Source: Phoronis australis
Taxonomy: Eukaryota > Phoronida > Phoronidae
Reading direction: 5' to 3'
DNA length: 64,000 nt
NCBI GenBank assembly: GCA_002633005.1
Contig: NMRA01000586.1
Coordinates: 198,191-262,190 of the forward strand
In this document: positions 12,001-26,300 of the stretch, piece by piece
Numbering within the stretch: the first letter of the stretch is position 1
Layout of the letters: every line of letters starts with the position of its first letter
Notes under the pieces: model-generated
What the model was told of the DNA's origin: nothing
What the model saw: the letters and a program-made list of their open reading frames with translations, nothing else
The model's database searches: none
Made by a program: the position numbers and the translations under genes

Positions 12001-15000
12001 CGTGTACAGTCGAATACTGACCTCTTTGTATATCAGGGCTGCCGTGATGTCCTGACTGCCAACTCTGACGCTGCCAAGGCCATAGAGACAGTTTTGGATC
12101 TATTAGGTTCTCTCATGCCCCCTATCACGGAGAACTACCTCAAGACGTCGCCTGTAGGTAGCACCACCCGTGCACAGAAGGCCCTTCACGATCTTCACAC
12201 GCTGCGGAAGACAGTGACCTCTAGTGACCAGTTGATGGTGAGTTATACTGTCCTCAGATGGCTGTAATTAAAATTTCTTAATAGTTTGAGTTTCCCCTAT
12301 TTTTTGGAGTTCATCTGCAGAAATGATGGTTATTGTCCTGGTCGGAAATCTTAAGATAAATGGACACGGCTTGATTGCAAAGAAGTTATTTGTTGTATTA
12401 CAAATGATGCTGCTGTGTTATTGTGTTGCTGTGCAATAAAAAACAAATTCTTCCAGCGCCTCGGCTGCTGTAAGGATTCTTAGGAATTTCAACTTTGGTT
12501 TTCGTATTGGGATATTTTCACATAGTCATTGGAATTATAACGTCTATATTGTAATTCAGTTACCGTGGCTCTATAGGCAGTTAATGTAGGTGTTTGAAGG
12601 CGTTAATTGCAAATCTTTTGACAGGAATTCCGAAAAAGGTCACCCAGGAAGATAGACAAAGTAATGAAGTTTGTCAATTTCACTGTTGGCTTTGAACCGT
12701 TCATTTCTCGTACAAATTGTTTTAATTTGACTTGAAAAGTTGTTAGTTTCGTTTTTGTTTGCTTCACTGTGCCACGGCTCTCTCGGATCCCAGGATTAAG
12801 CTTAAACTGACATTAACACTGGTTATAAGATGCTTTATAAGATCTCGGGAGATGACAGTGGAGAAGTGGGTAAAGAGGAGTTTTAGGTGAAATAGTTGGG
12901 TTTCTGTGAAGTCGCGTTTGGAATGTTGATGAGAAATAGGAGACACCTGCTGTGTTGATTGTCGTTGTTGAGGTTACGCGTGATCTTACTGGCAAGGCTG
13001 TACATTTAGCAAAATATCGACAAAACTACAGAAGTTGGCTCAGCGAAAGTATTTTCTGAATTTCAGCAGAAATTCCATAGAGTTTGATGATTGGCATCAT
13101 ACCAATCTGCCATTATTAAGCTCACATCACTTTGCTTTTTTAGTAAAAATTTAGCAGAAATTATCTACATTCTCAAGGTAAAATCTTATGAACACTGGTA
13201 CTGTTTCCTAGGTTATTGTTTCATTTTCATTTCAAGCGCCTTCAAAGTTTTTTTTTATGAAAATCTTATTAGTCCTAGTGTTGATAGTCCTGATATGCAA
13301 AATTGTAACATTTTAAAGACCATTCCCAACAACATTTTGGAGAGGAGTGCATACAGCGTAGTATCTGAGCTTTTCATCTTGGTGCTACTGTTACTACTGA
13401 GATAGGATGTCCTGAATTTGGCCAAAACTAAACATTTTTCTAAGATCCTTCATAATTTAAACCATTCAACAGTTTCGGTGAGTAAAAGTCACTCTCTTTT
13501 TAAACCTAAAAACTATGGATCTCTACGCTTGAAAATCAGGAGTATTGCTTCTCAATAGAAAGTTTACTTGACAAATGTCTTTGTGAATGAAAGAATTAAT
13601 TTTATTTAATTATTTTACAATGAATGTGTTTTAACAGGTTTTAAATATGAATATTGCATACAGTAGTTCAAGTATAACACCCGGCCCATATGGCTTTCTA
13701 TTCACTGCTTGCAGTGTAAAAATGTACTTTTATTTATGTTTCAGAAAAGTATTTTAATTATTACGAAAACATTTCTGATGAATTTGAAAAGTTGTCAAAA
13801 AAGTTTCTAGCCTCATTTTATTCAGGGAGTGGAAACGGTTCCATGGCTACAGTATAAATTCCGATCCTTTAAGCTTCAGTCCTGGACCTGCAGTATAAAT
13901 CCCATGTCCCTTCACTCCTCACACTCGCCTAAAAATCTCCATACACGACCACCAAAATCCAGATAGCTCACTTCGGAATTGTACGAAGAATCGTGACTAC
14001 CCGCATGAATCAGTCCCAAACAGGGGCTAGACTAAGTTATCAAAATCTTCTGTGCATTTGTGTCTTTGTTTATTAACAATGATTTTCTGTCACTGTATCT
14101 TTGTTATGAGCTCCTGTTTTACGTTTATCTTTTTCTAAAATTTACCCATTATTATTTCTATTCAGATAAAACAATATTACGAATTCAATGTAGATTTCAC
14201 TCTCTGCGTGTATGAACACTAGAAATTGACAAAATTGTCATAGAAAGGACAATCAGTGTTTTCACAAGACCTCAATTAGCGTAAAATGTTAAAGAACATA
14301 GCTGAGTCCCTACTGGGAAATGTTTGTTGAAACCAAACATTTGGTCACTGTCTGATAAGCACTGTTCTTGGGCAGCAGGGTAACGGATCTGGGGATTTGT
14401 GCCGCCAGTTTGGTGTGTACTGTGGACTGAGGTTTAGAGGATTGTAGCTGTAATTTAGAGGCGCGGCCATGGAGTTGTTTCCTCTCCTTGATACACTGTT
14501 TATCAGAAATGGTTGTGTGGAGTATAAAGGCACACAAAATAAAGTTGGTTTGTTCAACACTGAGGTCATACAAGTGACTTTATTTAATGAGCTGTTTTCT
14601 TATTCAATATTTGTGCACACGTTTTGTTTTCGTTTCTGTTGTAACCTTGCATGGGCTGCTAAGTCTCCGAATATAAAACTTGGAACTCTTGTTAATTTTG
14701 CCGCCAATCATTCAAACAAGGCTTCTTTCTATGGTTAGTTTCTGTGCAATGAAGTGCAGACTAGTGATGCTTTGTTCAACATTTACTATAAGTCAAAAAT
14801 GATGAATGATGAAGTTTCTTCAAAATATTTTGGATAGCAACAAGCTAAAATTGGACTCCACTTTGTGGTTGTGTTGTCTTTAAGTTATTTTCTTACTGTT
14901 TAACTAGTCGCGTTCTCTGTCCACAGACAGCCACGCTGGGCTCACAAGAGGGCGCCTTTGAGAACGTCCGCATGACTTACAGCGGAGAACAGGGTCAACA

Positions 15001-18000
15001 GATCCGCCAGCTAGTCACGTCTCACGTACTGCGGCGCGTTGCCATGTGTTGCCTGGCATCACCACGGGGACGACGACAACATCTCGCTGTCAGTCACGAG
15101 AAGGGGAAGATAACATTACTCCAGCTGTCAGCGCTACTGAAGCAGGCGGATTCGAGCAAACGTAAACTGACATTAACAGTAAGTTGAGATATTGAAGTGA
15201 CAACACAGCTATTCTCGTGACTGGCAACTTTTTTTTACAGCATTGTGAGGTGAAATGTTATGTGGCGATGCTGTAATTGTCGTTATTGACAAGAAAATTT
15301 AAAACTATAACGGTGTTTTGGTAGTTTTACTGTGCCTCCTGTAAGCATGCTTTAAATGTTCAACTTAAAGCTGTTAATTGGAATATCTTGTTATTTTAAA
15401 TGTCACATTTATTTGTTAGGTGGAATATCTTGTTATTTTTAAGTGTCAAACTTAAGGTTGTTCAATGAATTGTTATTTTAAGTGTCAAACAGTGTTTAGA
15501 TGAAATGTCTCGTTATTTTAAAGTCCCATGCTGCACTAGTTAGGCCAAGCAAAGGTTGCAAAGTTCAAACTTTAATAAATCAAAATAGGGGTGTTGAATC
15601 TTCCATTACGAAATCAGTGAAATGGAATGCTAAATATATTCAGTTGTAACATTAAGAACCAAAACAAAAGGTTCTACTCTAAAACTTGAATCAAAGAAAG
15701 CGTTCCACCCTAAATTGTGAACCAAGTCAAAGGGCTCCACCCTAAAACTTGAACCAAATCAAAGTGTTTCACCCTAAAACTTGAACCAAAACAAGGGGTT
15801 CCTCGCTAAATCGTCAACCAAAAATCAAGGGTTCCACTCTGAAACATGAACCAGTGATGTCGTTACCTGCATTCTCTATTTTACGTTTTCTTCCCTCCAG
15901 CGACTATCCTCTGCACCAATCCCGTTCACTGTGCTGTCAATCATTGGTAATCCTTGCAACGAAGACTTCCTGGCTGTGTGCGGTCTGAAGGTAAGTACAG
16001 CGATTAATTGGACAACATAGCTCTCCAAGTGATATTTAAAGTGCATTTTTAGGAAATTATGATTGGCTTTGTTGAAAATATCGTGTTTACTAATTATATT
16101 GACTTGTCATTAGAACTTTGTTTTATATATGGATTTTAATTTTTTTGGATGATTTCAGGGACATGAATCAATTATCGTCATTGTTATAAGGAATTTGTAA
16201 AGACTGTTAAAAAGTCTCAAATTGCAAGATGTACATTCTGCCCTTGTCTTCTTGGTCCGTCATGCTGAGTATAATTGATAAGATCATTCAAGTGAAGGCC
16301 GTTTTCATGTTTTCTCAATATTAAAGAGTTGTTTGCCAGCTATTAGCAGTTGCAGAGACATCGCCACCTAGTGGTGGAGTTGATGGTTTCAACTGTTACT
16401 AGAGCACAACACCACACCTGGAGTATGGACTCCTGCTCCATACATGGCCCTGTATGATTGCGCTAATTTGCATAATTTGTGTGCAGTTGTGTGTTAATGT
16501 ACACCACTTTGTTCATCTTTGATGGACAAGCAAATCCAAAAAACAAAATAATATAGCTGACATTTCATTCTTCCCCAGGACTGCCATGTACTCACCTTCA
16601 ACAGCTCAGGCAACGTGGCTGATCACCTGGTACTCCATCCAGCATTAGAGTCGGCCAACTTCATCATCAAGGTATTTGTCTGTGTTGTGTCAAGAAGCAC
16701 TCGCGTTTCCATGGCAACATTTCCAAGCAATTCACATTTTGTTTTGATGGTTTTAATAACTGTGGTAATCTGGTAATTGAAGAACGGAAATTATAGACAG
16801 TTTTGTAAGGTAAAAGTATACATTTTGTGATAGTAGAAAGCTCGTAGAATTCAATTTTTGACGTTATACCAATCTGCCATTTAATGAGTCATATGACCGA
16901 AAAAGAGAAAAGGCATATTTATAGCAATACAGCAAGTATCACTTTTCAATAACATCTTGGAAATTTTGTTTAATGCTGTTCATTACAATATAAAGTCTCA
17001 GAAATGCATATTCTTAATTAATTATTATTTTGTTTTCGTTTTAGTCCACTTAATTTGAAATTGGCATGAAGATTTCTTCATACAGGCCTTGTGGCTGTGC
17101 TTACTTATCTCCCCTGTCTCTTCCTGCAGGCCCTCTGGCTGCCCGGTTCTCAGACCCAGCTAGCAATCGTCACTGCCGACTTTGTCAAGATCTACGACCT
17201 GTCAGTGGACGCCATCAGTCCCCTGTATTACTTCCTGCTGCCTACGGGCAAGATCCGCGACGTCACATTCCTGTTCACAGAGGACAGTCACACGATGATG
17301 TTGATGTCCTCGGCAGGCTACATCTACTCACAGGTAGTGTGTTCAGCAACACTTTTAATCCACACAGAGGCAGTATTTAATCACAAACATATAGGCATAT
17401 CGTATGATGTGTGAAATAGCCTTTTCTGTGAGACCACAGGGTAGTGAATGTCTGATAGGAGCAGTGTTGAATAGGTCACCACAGAAGAGAGAGGGAAAGG
17501 CTGGTAGTTGTAGTAGTAGTGAATAGGGCACCATTTTGTGATGGTGCTGTTCATGTCTTTGTGTCTCAACTAAGTTTTCTTGCAGCGACACTGCATGCTG
17601 GGAATGTAAGGCAATACAACAGGGCGGCATTAAACTTCGCAGTTTTCGACATTGATATAATCAGTGTGATGTTCCAGTCATGTTGTAGAGACCCAATTTA
17701 CAGTGTTACTACTCAGAATATGCCTAACCATGTTGACTGCGTTGTGTCTCAGGTAATGGACGCATCAAGTAGCGCAAGTCACGGGCCGTTCTACATTACC
17801 AACGTCATCGAGGTCAAACACAATGACCTGAAGGAGACTGGCGGACAAGTGGCAGGGGGCGGAGCCTCCATCTATTTTTCACACGCCATGCAGCTGGTAG
17901 TGTTCAGCTATAGCCAGGGTAAGTGGAGATCTGTGGCCACTGTAGGAGAAACCCACTATGTGGAGCTTTGATGGTGTACTGAATGATTACAACATTACTA

Positions 18001-21000
18001 GGGATTTGGTTGTTTTTAACTGACTGACTAGTGCTTGTTGGAGGTATGCCCGTTGCTTTATTTGCAAAATCCTTCAGAGGTGGAAAGTTGAAGCAAAATT
18101 TTCACGTTCATTTTCATGTTCATTTTCATGATTTTTTCAACTTTCTGCTGGGTTTTTGTCATAACTTTGACAAATTCAAGTAAAGTTTGACAAAAATAAT
18201 CAACTATATCATCTTTTCTTTGTCAGTTTAGCCTGCTGTGATTGAGACACATTTTGGTGGAATTAATACTTTCCGTGTATACTCCCCTCCGTGTTTTGTT
18301 CCTTTAAGTTCCTGGTGGCCCCTTCATCAACAATAATATGATGTTGGTACTTGACCTCCTCCTATGTGTTTTGTTCTTGTAAGTTCCTGGTGGCCCCCTT
18401 CATCAACAATAATATTATGTTAATACTTGACCTCCTCGTCCGTGTTTTGTTCTTGTAAGTTCCTGGTGGCCCCCTTCATCAACAATAATATTATGTTGGT
18501 ACTTGACCTCCTCTTACCACTGCAGGCAAGACATTCCTTGCTCCTGTCCCTGCGTCCATGGAACAGATGAAGACGGTGTTCCCTGTACCCTTCAAGAGGT
18601 TAGATCTTTTTCAGTACTTCCTCTTGGTTTCCATGTATGTGCGTAACGTTTGTGTTTTTATCATATCTTTTGTTCATGGACTCATAAACAGACTCAGCTA
18701 TTCCTGATGCAGTCGTTCTTTGTTAAACATGAGATTATTAAATAGTTTCTGACTCAACCTCAAGATATTTCTCTTCATATTATATAGGTACGCCATCTCT
18801 TGGTCAAATGGTGAACAATTCATACATTTTCCTGACAAAACTCTTGGAGTGTCACTCAAATTTCACAATGCATTGAACTCAGCCGCTCATGTATTTCAAG
18901 GATGCCCGTGCAATGTAATGAAAGTATTCAGCAATTTACGCCAAACGAACATCATGGCTGCTAAACTACTCAAGACTCTCATGTGCATTAAACACAGTCT
19001 CCTTGTTGCCCACATGTTCCTTTGTTTTCTATCGGCGCCCTCTTTCTGCAGTAATGGTGCCAAGGCCAACAGTAATTGTGCACTGGTCCAGTGGTCAGAG
19101 GTGGCCAGTCACCCGGGTCTATTCTTCTGCATGTCTCAGGCCACTAACAACCCTGTGGTGTTGATGGTCAAGCCTGACAGTGTCCAGGTCCAAGAGGTCA
19201 AGGTCATGCCAGCCAAGGCGCGTATACAGGACATGGTGGCCATCAGGCATGCAGGAGCCAACTCAGATCAGGTGAGTTGGGGAAGGGGAGGGAATGTAGT
19301 GGTTTAGGGATTACAAGCATGAGAGCTGGATTGGAAAATGTGCGTTAAAACTTAATTTAGGTTAAAGCTTATTACGTAGAATTTGTAATAAAAATTTTAA
19401 ATTAAAGAAGTTTGTTAAGTGCGTTTTGTGACTTATATTTCATGAATATACCTGGAGTATGGGCAGGGTGGTGCTTGTGGGACTAGAAGCCAATGAATGA
19501 TTTTGGCGAATGAAAATAGGGTGATCCCAGGTAATGTTAACTTTGGTTTTCACCCTGTGGACTGTTTGAGGCGGGTGCCTCACTGAGTGTCATTTGTGTC
19601 GTTGACAGTTTATCGCAGTCTTTTTCCAAATTGAATATAACTACATTGACATGAAATTCACCTTGTCACTAGATGGCAGTAGTGTAGTTGATGGAAAGTC
19701 TTCTGTATTCTGTTATAATGGATTTAATGTGGGACATTTCTTGAGCTTTTTTATTATGTCTTTATGACCTTCATTTTGTCAAGTTGCCACTCAAAAAGTC
19801 CGTGAATAAAAGAAATGTCAGTGGCATTTCAGTCCTGTCAACTCATCCGGACTTGCACACTGAAATTATAGGAAATTGGACGAAAGGAATGATGTTTTGT
19901 GCTCTCACAATGTTAAAGAGTTGTGTGAAGAGTATTTCCTATTAAACTGTGTCTGCCTCGTTAAACGTGACGTTAGCCAGAGTTTGTCTCTCGCCTGTCA
20001 GCGTACTACCATGATCCTGCTATGTGAAGATGGAAGTCTGCGTATATACATGGCCAATATTGACACTACCAACTACTGGCTGTCCCCCTCACTACAGCCA
20101 CACAGCGCCATCTCTGTATTGAAACCTGCCAAGAAGAAGAAGACCACAAAGACAGGTACGGGTCACGGCAGAGTTGCCGTTTTCGGGGGTGGATACAGGC
20201 TTTTGTCGGGGGGTTATTGAAGGTACTTCGTGTTGCATGTATGCGAGTGGTGCATTCTTCTTAGATTATGGTCTTCAGGGAATCAATCATGGGTGCATTT
20301 GCCTGATACTCGATAAATAAAACACACACTTGTTAGGCTTTTGAACTAAAATAAAACTAAAAAATGGGTTCTTGGTTTGTTTTTAGTAAGTGAGTGAGTA
20401 GTATGTATTAGTTAATTTTCATTTCATCTCCAAACGCCTCTGGCACACAAGACGTACGATGATAATATTTTACAAACTAGGTATGTCCACAGATACTTAC
20501 AAACTCATCATTTTATTTCTTGTACTACATATGCTTGAAAGTAAAGTTTGCCAGGGTTTCCAAGCAATGTTCCGTGTTAAACAATATCATTGCTGATAAT
20601 AGTTTGCTTTTATTATGATGAAGCTAAAGCCGTAAGTGCAATATAACAAAGTCGTAGATATTGGTGAGTTTGAACAGGTGATCACCACTATCAAATTCTA
20701 GTGGTAAACCAATTCAAGTGGTATTCACTTGTGTTGAACTTATTTTTGATATTTCTCATCATCCTCTTAGTCTCTATCTTAATGCACATTGTATTTACTC
20801 AAGGTCGTCCCGTGAGTCACGTGACTTTCCCCGTCGACTTCTTCGAAAACTGCCAGGCAACGTCGGACATCGAGTTTGGCGGAAACGATGTATTACAGAT
20901 ATACAACGTTAACCAGGTCAAGAATCGTCTGAATTCTGAAGGAATGTATGTAGCGAGTACCAAGGTGAGAGGAGGCTGAAGGAAACTTATAGTGATTGGT

Positions 21001-23314
21001 CAGTTATGGCTAGTTGCTGTTCTGGTGCCATGGTAACAAAAATTCTTTTACATCTCATTAGAGGAGTCTTTGAAAAACAAGCTTGTGATATTTGAAAAGA
21101 ATACTTCGCTTTGAGGATGGCTTTTTAGATTTGGAGCACTGATCTTTGATGGGGAAAATGGTGGTTTTTGTGGATGAAAGCAATTGTCTTGTGGGAGGGT
21201 TTTTTTAAATTTTAATCACGTTTAATTCACTTTATCACCAGATATTTAGTGAGAACATAACTCCTAGTGTTCCACAAAGAATTGTCTTTATAATCCTATC
21301 TTTCAGCCAACTGGCTTCACACTGGAAATCAACAATACTAACACTAGCAATGTCATGGTCGGTCTACGCGTCCAGCTGGGTGGCCAGTCCCTAGAGAGGG
21401 CGCCTACCTACCTGGAGATCTTTGGACGTCACGTACCCATCGTGGGTCTATCCAAGGGACGTTGGTATGACGTGCCACTGACAAGAGATGAGTCACTCAG
21501 CGCTGACAGGAAGTTGCCGCTGTTTAGTGAGTGTGCTAGCAGTAGTCCTTAAAAATACTTCACGAAATTGTCCTCATCTTAAGTCAGCTAAATTAGATGC
21601 AAAGTTTGCGATAAGACTCTTTTTATGTGCGTTTCACATTGGCGTTGTTCAAGCTACGTACTGTATGTTGCTATTTAAGATAAGTTGTCGAGCTTATTGC
21701 ATTTCAATATTAATTAAAGATCCAATTCTATTTTTGTTAAAAATTTTCCACACTCTGATGCTAATTATATGTTTGTCTCTATTCTTTTCTCTCGTAATCT
21801 TAATATATAATTAATCTATTTTCAGTCGGTCCCAGCTCTGACCCAGCCAGTGCCACTATGATTGACTCCGTCAAGGTGTACATCAAATCGAAGGAAGCAT
21901 TTGGCTGGCCAGAGGACACCGAGGAATACCAGTCCACGGCCAACACTAGCAGCAGTAAGCTCCCCGCCGTGCCTGGCTTGGGGTCACAGGTCAGCGACCC
22001 TGACCCCAACGCTGTCATCCCGGTGCCACTGACGATTGTTGATAGGTTGTTGGCCACGTCCATGGAGGTTCTTGACGGTTGTTTCGCTATGATCAGCGAA
22101 GACGAACGCGACGATCATCGTCAAGCAACGCTTGACCTCACCACGACCTTGCTGACTCTGCCAACCCCATTGCCAGTCCATCAACAGACGAAGCTGCTGA
22201 TGTCGTCACTGTTCCCGAATAAAATGGCGTACCACAACCACAAGGTTTGTTTTGTCTTTTGTGAGTTGTTCGTAAGGTGTTCTGTTACCTGCCCTTCATT
22301 AGGTGCTTGGTGAGTTAGATATTTGTTCTCTACAGATTGCCATGGATAATTAAACATAATAATTTTAAATTAATTTTGGGAAAATCATAACATTTTATTC
22401 AACCTCTATTGGTAGGAAATAGACACGCGTGTCTGCTGAAAAGTTGCGATTATATGGTTGTCATGTTTCTCTTATCAGGATCAAACACAGCTGGCACAAG
22501 TTGTCCAGTGCTTATCAGACAGTCGTGAAGGTGTTGACCTTGACCCAGAGGCATTCCAGCGCCTCATTGTGACGGCCCGCTCACTGGCAGTCACTCGACC
22601 GACCAATCTTGTCCGTTACACAGACAGGGAGAGCACCCTGGTGGATACTTTGACTGGTAGGAGCCGGGTCTTTGCAGTTTGTCGACTTCAAAAATGTCTG
22701 AATTACTTTTCCAAAAATTGTTCATTTTGGATATTAAGAAGCATTGTATTTAGGTGCAAATCTATTTCCAGATGTGAAGTTGACAGACCTTGAAGCCACA
22801 GATGAGACCGCATCCGAGGAGACGACCCACTTTGTGACTCAGCTCATGTCTGTCTTCTGGCGACTGTTGGGGTCGCGACCTTCGAATCCAGCTTACGCAC
22901 CTGTGTGTTTGCCAGGTAAATAATTTCTCCTGGTACAAATATTCGTTGTTGAATGTCAAGATTTCATTTCTTGAACATGTTCTAGTCAAAATATTAGTGA
23001 GCTGAAAGTCAGTCTTGTGTTGTAACGATTTCTTGTTTAACAACAAGTTAAACAGCTGCTATTTGGAAAACCCAACAGAGGGCGTGTTCACAGCTCATCA
23101 CTTGCTAAGCTGGTGTTTACATGAGCTTGGGTGTTTGCTTCAATTATGTTTTTGACCAAACTTGTTTTTGCATTTGTTCATGATAATTGCGGAAGGCAAC
23201 GTGATTTATGATTGGTCATCTGTAGTTGTGTTGATGGTGGTATTCACAAACTGGTTGTTCATTACATACTGGCATAAATTATACTAATTACACACGCACA
23301 CACACACACACACA

Positions 23315-23361
<47 letters not shown>

Positions 23362-26300
23362 TTTTAATATCAATACTCAAGGTGCAGTTCTGTGACTTGC
23401 ACTTGATACAAACACTGGCAGGTCTTCACCATGTCCTCACTGTCATCTCGTTGCATCTAGCGTCAAAGTTCATGTTCATCCTTCCAGGGTTGACCCATGT
23501 TGAGGCGACTGTGGGAGCGTTGGTGGAGATCATCCACGCTTTCACCACCTGTGACCTAGATATGGTCGCCGTGGCAACAAAACTTTATGTGCGACTGTTA
23601 CTATGTGAGGTAAGATTTCTTGCGCGCGGAAGTAATATATTGTGAATGAGTTTGTTAACTAGTGTGTAACTTTGATATCACTTGACTTGTTTGAATTTGG
23701 TGCATAGTCTGTTCATAGATCTCAAGGTGGACGTGTTCATAAAATGTCAAATGTCCTTAGTGTTAAGATAGTGAGATTTGACAAGTTTTACAGGTTTTGT
23801 TAATTGCCGTTCCAGGTATTTCTCTATGCATTGATCTGATCACGAGGTCTCAGTGTTTGATTATGTGTCTGTGAAGTTTTAAAGCGCAGGCTTTACGCTT
23901 TGCTCATAGTCAGGGATATGGTGTGAGAGGGTTGCGCTTGGAAGTTTGTGGCTGAACTTTAGAGTTCTTACTTGGTGCTGTGAATCTAATGTTCTAGTGC
24001 AGTACGCCTGCATGACTGTTGAATGTTTACTGGGCACTGTAACTTTTCGTTTTGTTGTAGGACCTCCATTTGATCAGTGTTTACTAGGCACTCTGTTGCA
24101 GGACGCCAGCGTGACATTTGAATGTTTACTAGGCACCTAAACTCTCCTTCACTCTGTTGCAGGACGCTACTGTTGCCTTCGCGTGCAAGCAGGCCATGAT
24201 CCGTGTACTCAGACCCAAAACCAGGCGTCGTAAGGTGTTCATACCATCTCCTCCGAGGTGCAGTACCCCAGGTAGGCTCTAGGTCTGTTCGCATCTTGTA
24301 TTCTCCTACAGAAGAACGATATTGTCTTCGTTGTGGTAGATTGGCAGAATTTCAGACAGTGTTGTAGCCAGCAATTTTCCATTGATTTGGCACATAAAAG
24401 CTTAACTGCTTCGCTCTGAACAATTTCAGCTTCACCAAATATAACTTTTAATAATAGACTAAAATTTTCTTAATCTAGTATCAAATAAAATTCCAGCAGT
24501 CTGCCTCTCTGTGTGCTAGATACGGGAAGAATTAATTAATTTTTGTTATCCATTTGATGAAGTATTTACATAGTCGGTTTTGTAATTTTGTGCATCGTTG
24601 CCGTTACAACCTTTTATAGTTAACAAGCTAATTTCGAATATTTTTTTTCGACAATTCGTAATTGTGGCCCTGTTGTGACACATTTGTCTAATGGCTACTT
24701 GAGAAGATAAGAAGTATACTATAGTCGGTATAGTACACTGTGAAGCAATTAATGCAGAAATCTTAATTTAGAAGATCTTTGAAAAATTTCTTTCATTAGG
24801 TCATTCACTAGGTTGTACTGTCATGGTGAGTTGGGTGGGTTGGTCCATTAGGTGGTGGGTTAGTGTTTAGTTTGTTTGGCTCCTGTCTCCGTTGTTCTTT
24901 TTGAATCCCTTCATGAACTTCACTCTGCACAGGACGAAAGGAAGATGAGAAGACAGATACTGCCACAGCCCCCCAGGTGGAGCCACTTGAGGGCCAACCC
25001 CCTCCACCAGAAATGGACGACTTTGAAATATATGTAAGTTGTAACCGCAAACAAATATGTTTTGTATTTTTGTCAGAGAGTTTTAACTATTATTAAGTGC
25101 TTTTCTGAGGATATTTAGTTTTCATGTAGAAGATTGTTGCCTGTGAGTGAGTGAATCAGTAATTTAGAGTTTTAGTTGACATAGAACTCCATCGTACAGT
25201 ATCAAGTAAGGTTTTAGTTGGCATACAACTTTATCATACAATATCCAGTAAGGTTTTAGTTGGCATACAACTTTATCATACAATATCCAGTAAGGTTTTA
25301 GTTGGCATACAACTTTATCATACAATATCCAGTAAGGTTTTAGTTGACATACAATTCCATAATACAATATCCAGCATAGGTGGATTTGGGGGGAGGGGCT
25401 CAGGAGGCCTGCCCCCCCCCCTTGGCTGCCGCAAGCAACATGAAACAGCAACAGTGTGAGGAAGTATTGAGTTCAGATACTAGGACCGGTAGCGGACGAG
25501 GGGAGGGCTCAAACTTCGTGGCGGAATTGTGTTCCCGTTTTTTTGTTTNTCATGTAGAAGATTATTGCCTGTGAGTGAGTGAATCAGTAATTTAGAGTTT
25601 TAGTTGACATAGAACTCCATCATACAGTATCAAGTAAGGTTTTAGTTGGCATACAACTTTATCATACAATATCCAGTAAGGTTTTAGTTGGCATACAACT
25701 TTATCATACAATATCCAGTAAGGTTTTAGTTGGCATACAACTTTATCATACAATATCCAGTAAGGTTTTAGTTGACATACAATTCCATAATACAATATCC
25801 AGCATAGGTGGATTTGGGGGGAGGGGCTCAGGAGGCCTGCCCCCCCCTTGGGTGCCGCAAGCAACATGAAACAGCAACAGTGTGAGGAAGTATTGAGTTC
25901 AGATACTAGGACCGGTAGCGGACGAGGGGAGGGCTCAAACTTCTTGGCGGAATTGTGTTCCCGTTTTTTTGTTTTTTTATAGTCCACAGATAGATTTTCC
26001 AGACGGAAGGTCCACGTGCCCGGCCCCGCAACTTTCGGGCTGCCTGTGCACGTACACTCGAACTTTGACCAACTCCCCGAGGCAACATGTTGGGCCCCCC
26101 TTATGGTAGCCTAGATCCGCCACTGTCCAGTAAGGCTTTAGTCGACATACAACTCCATAGTACGGTATCCAATAAGGTTTTAGTTGACATGCAAACCCAT
26201 AATACATTGTCCAATAAGGTTTTAGTTGACATGCAACTCCTATCTAATAAGGTTTTAGTTGACATACTACTCCATAATACAGTATCTCCTTTGATGGTTC

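Noticed and set aside
13091-13405. 104-codon frame in intron 10
   Set aside because: Phe/Ile/Leu-rich AT-driven composition, no domain, no supporting splice signals.
25164-25987. Minus-strand frames with repeated [14 protein letters not shown]-like units
   Set aside because: Read-through of the 42-bp minisatellite, with part duplicated by an assembly overlap.
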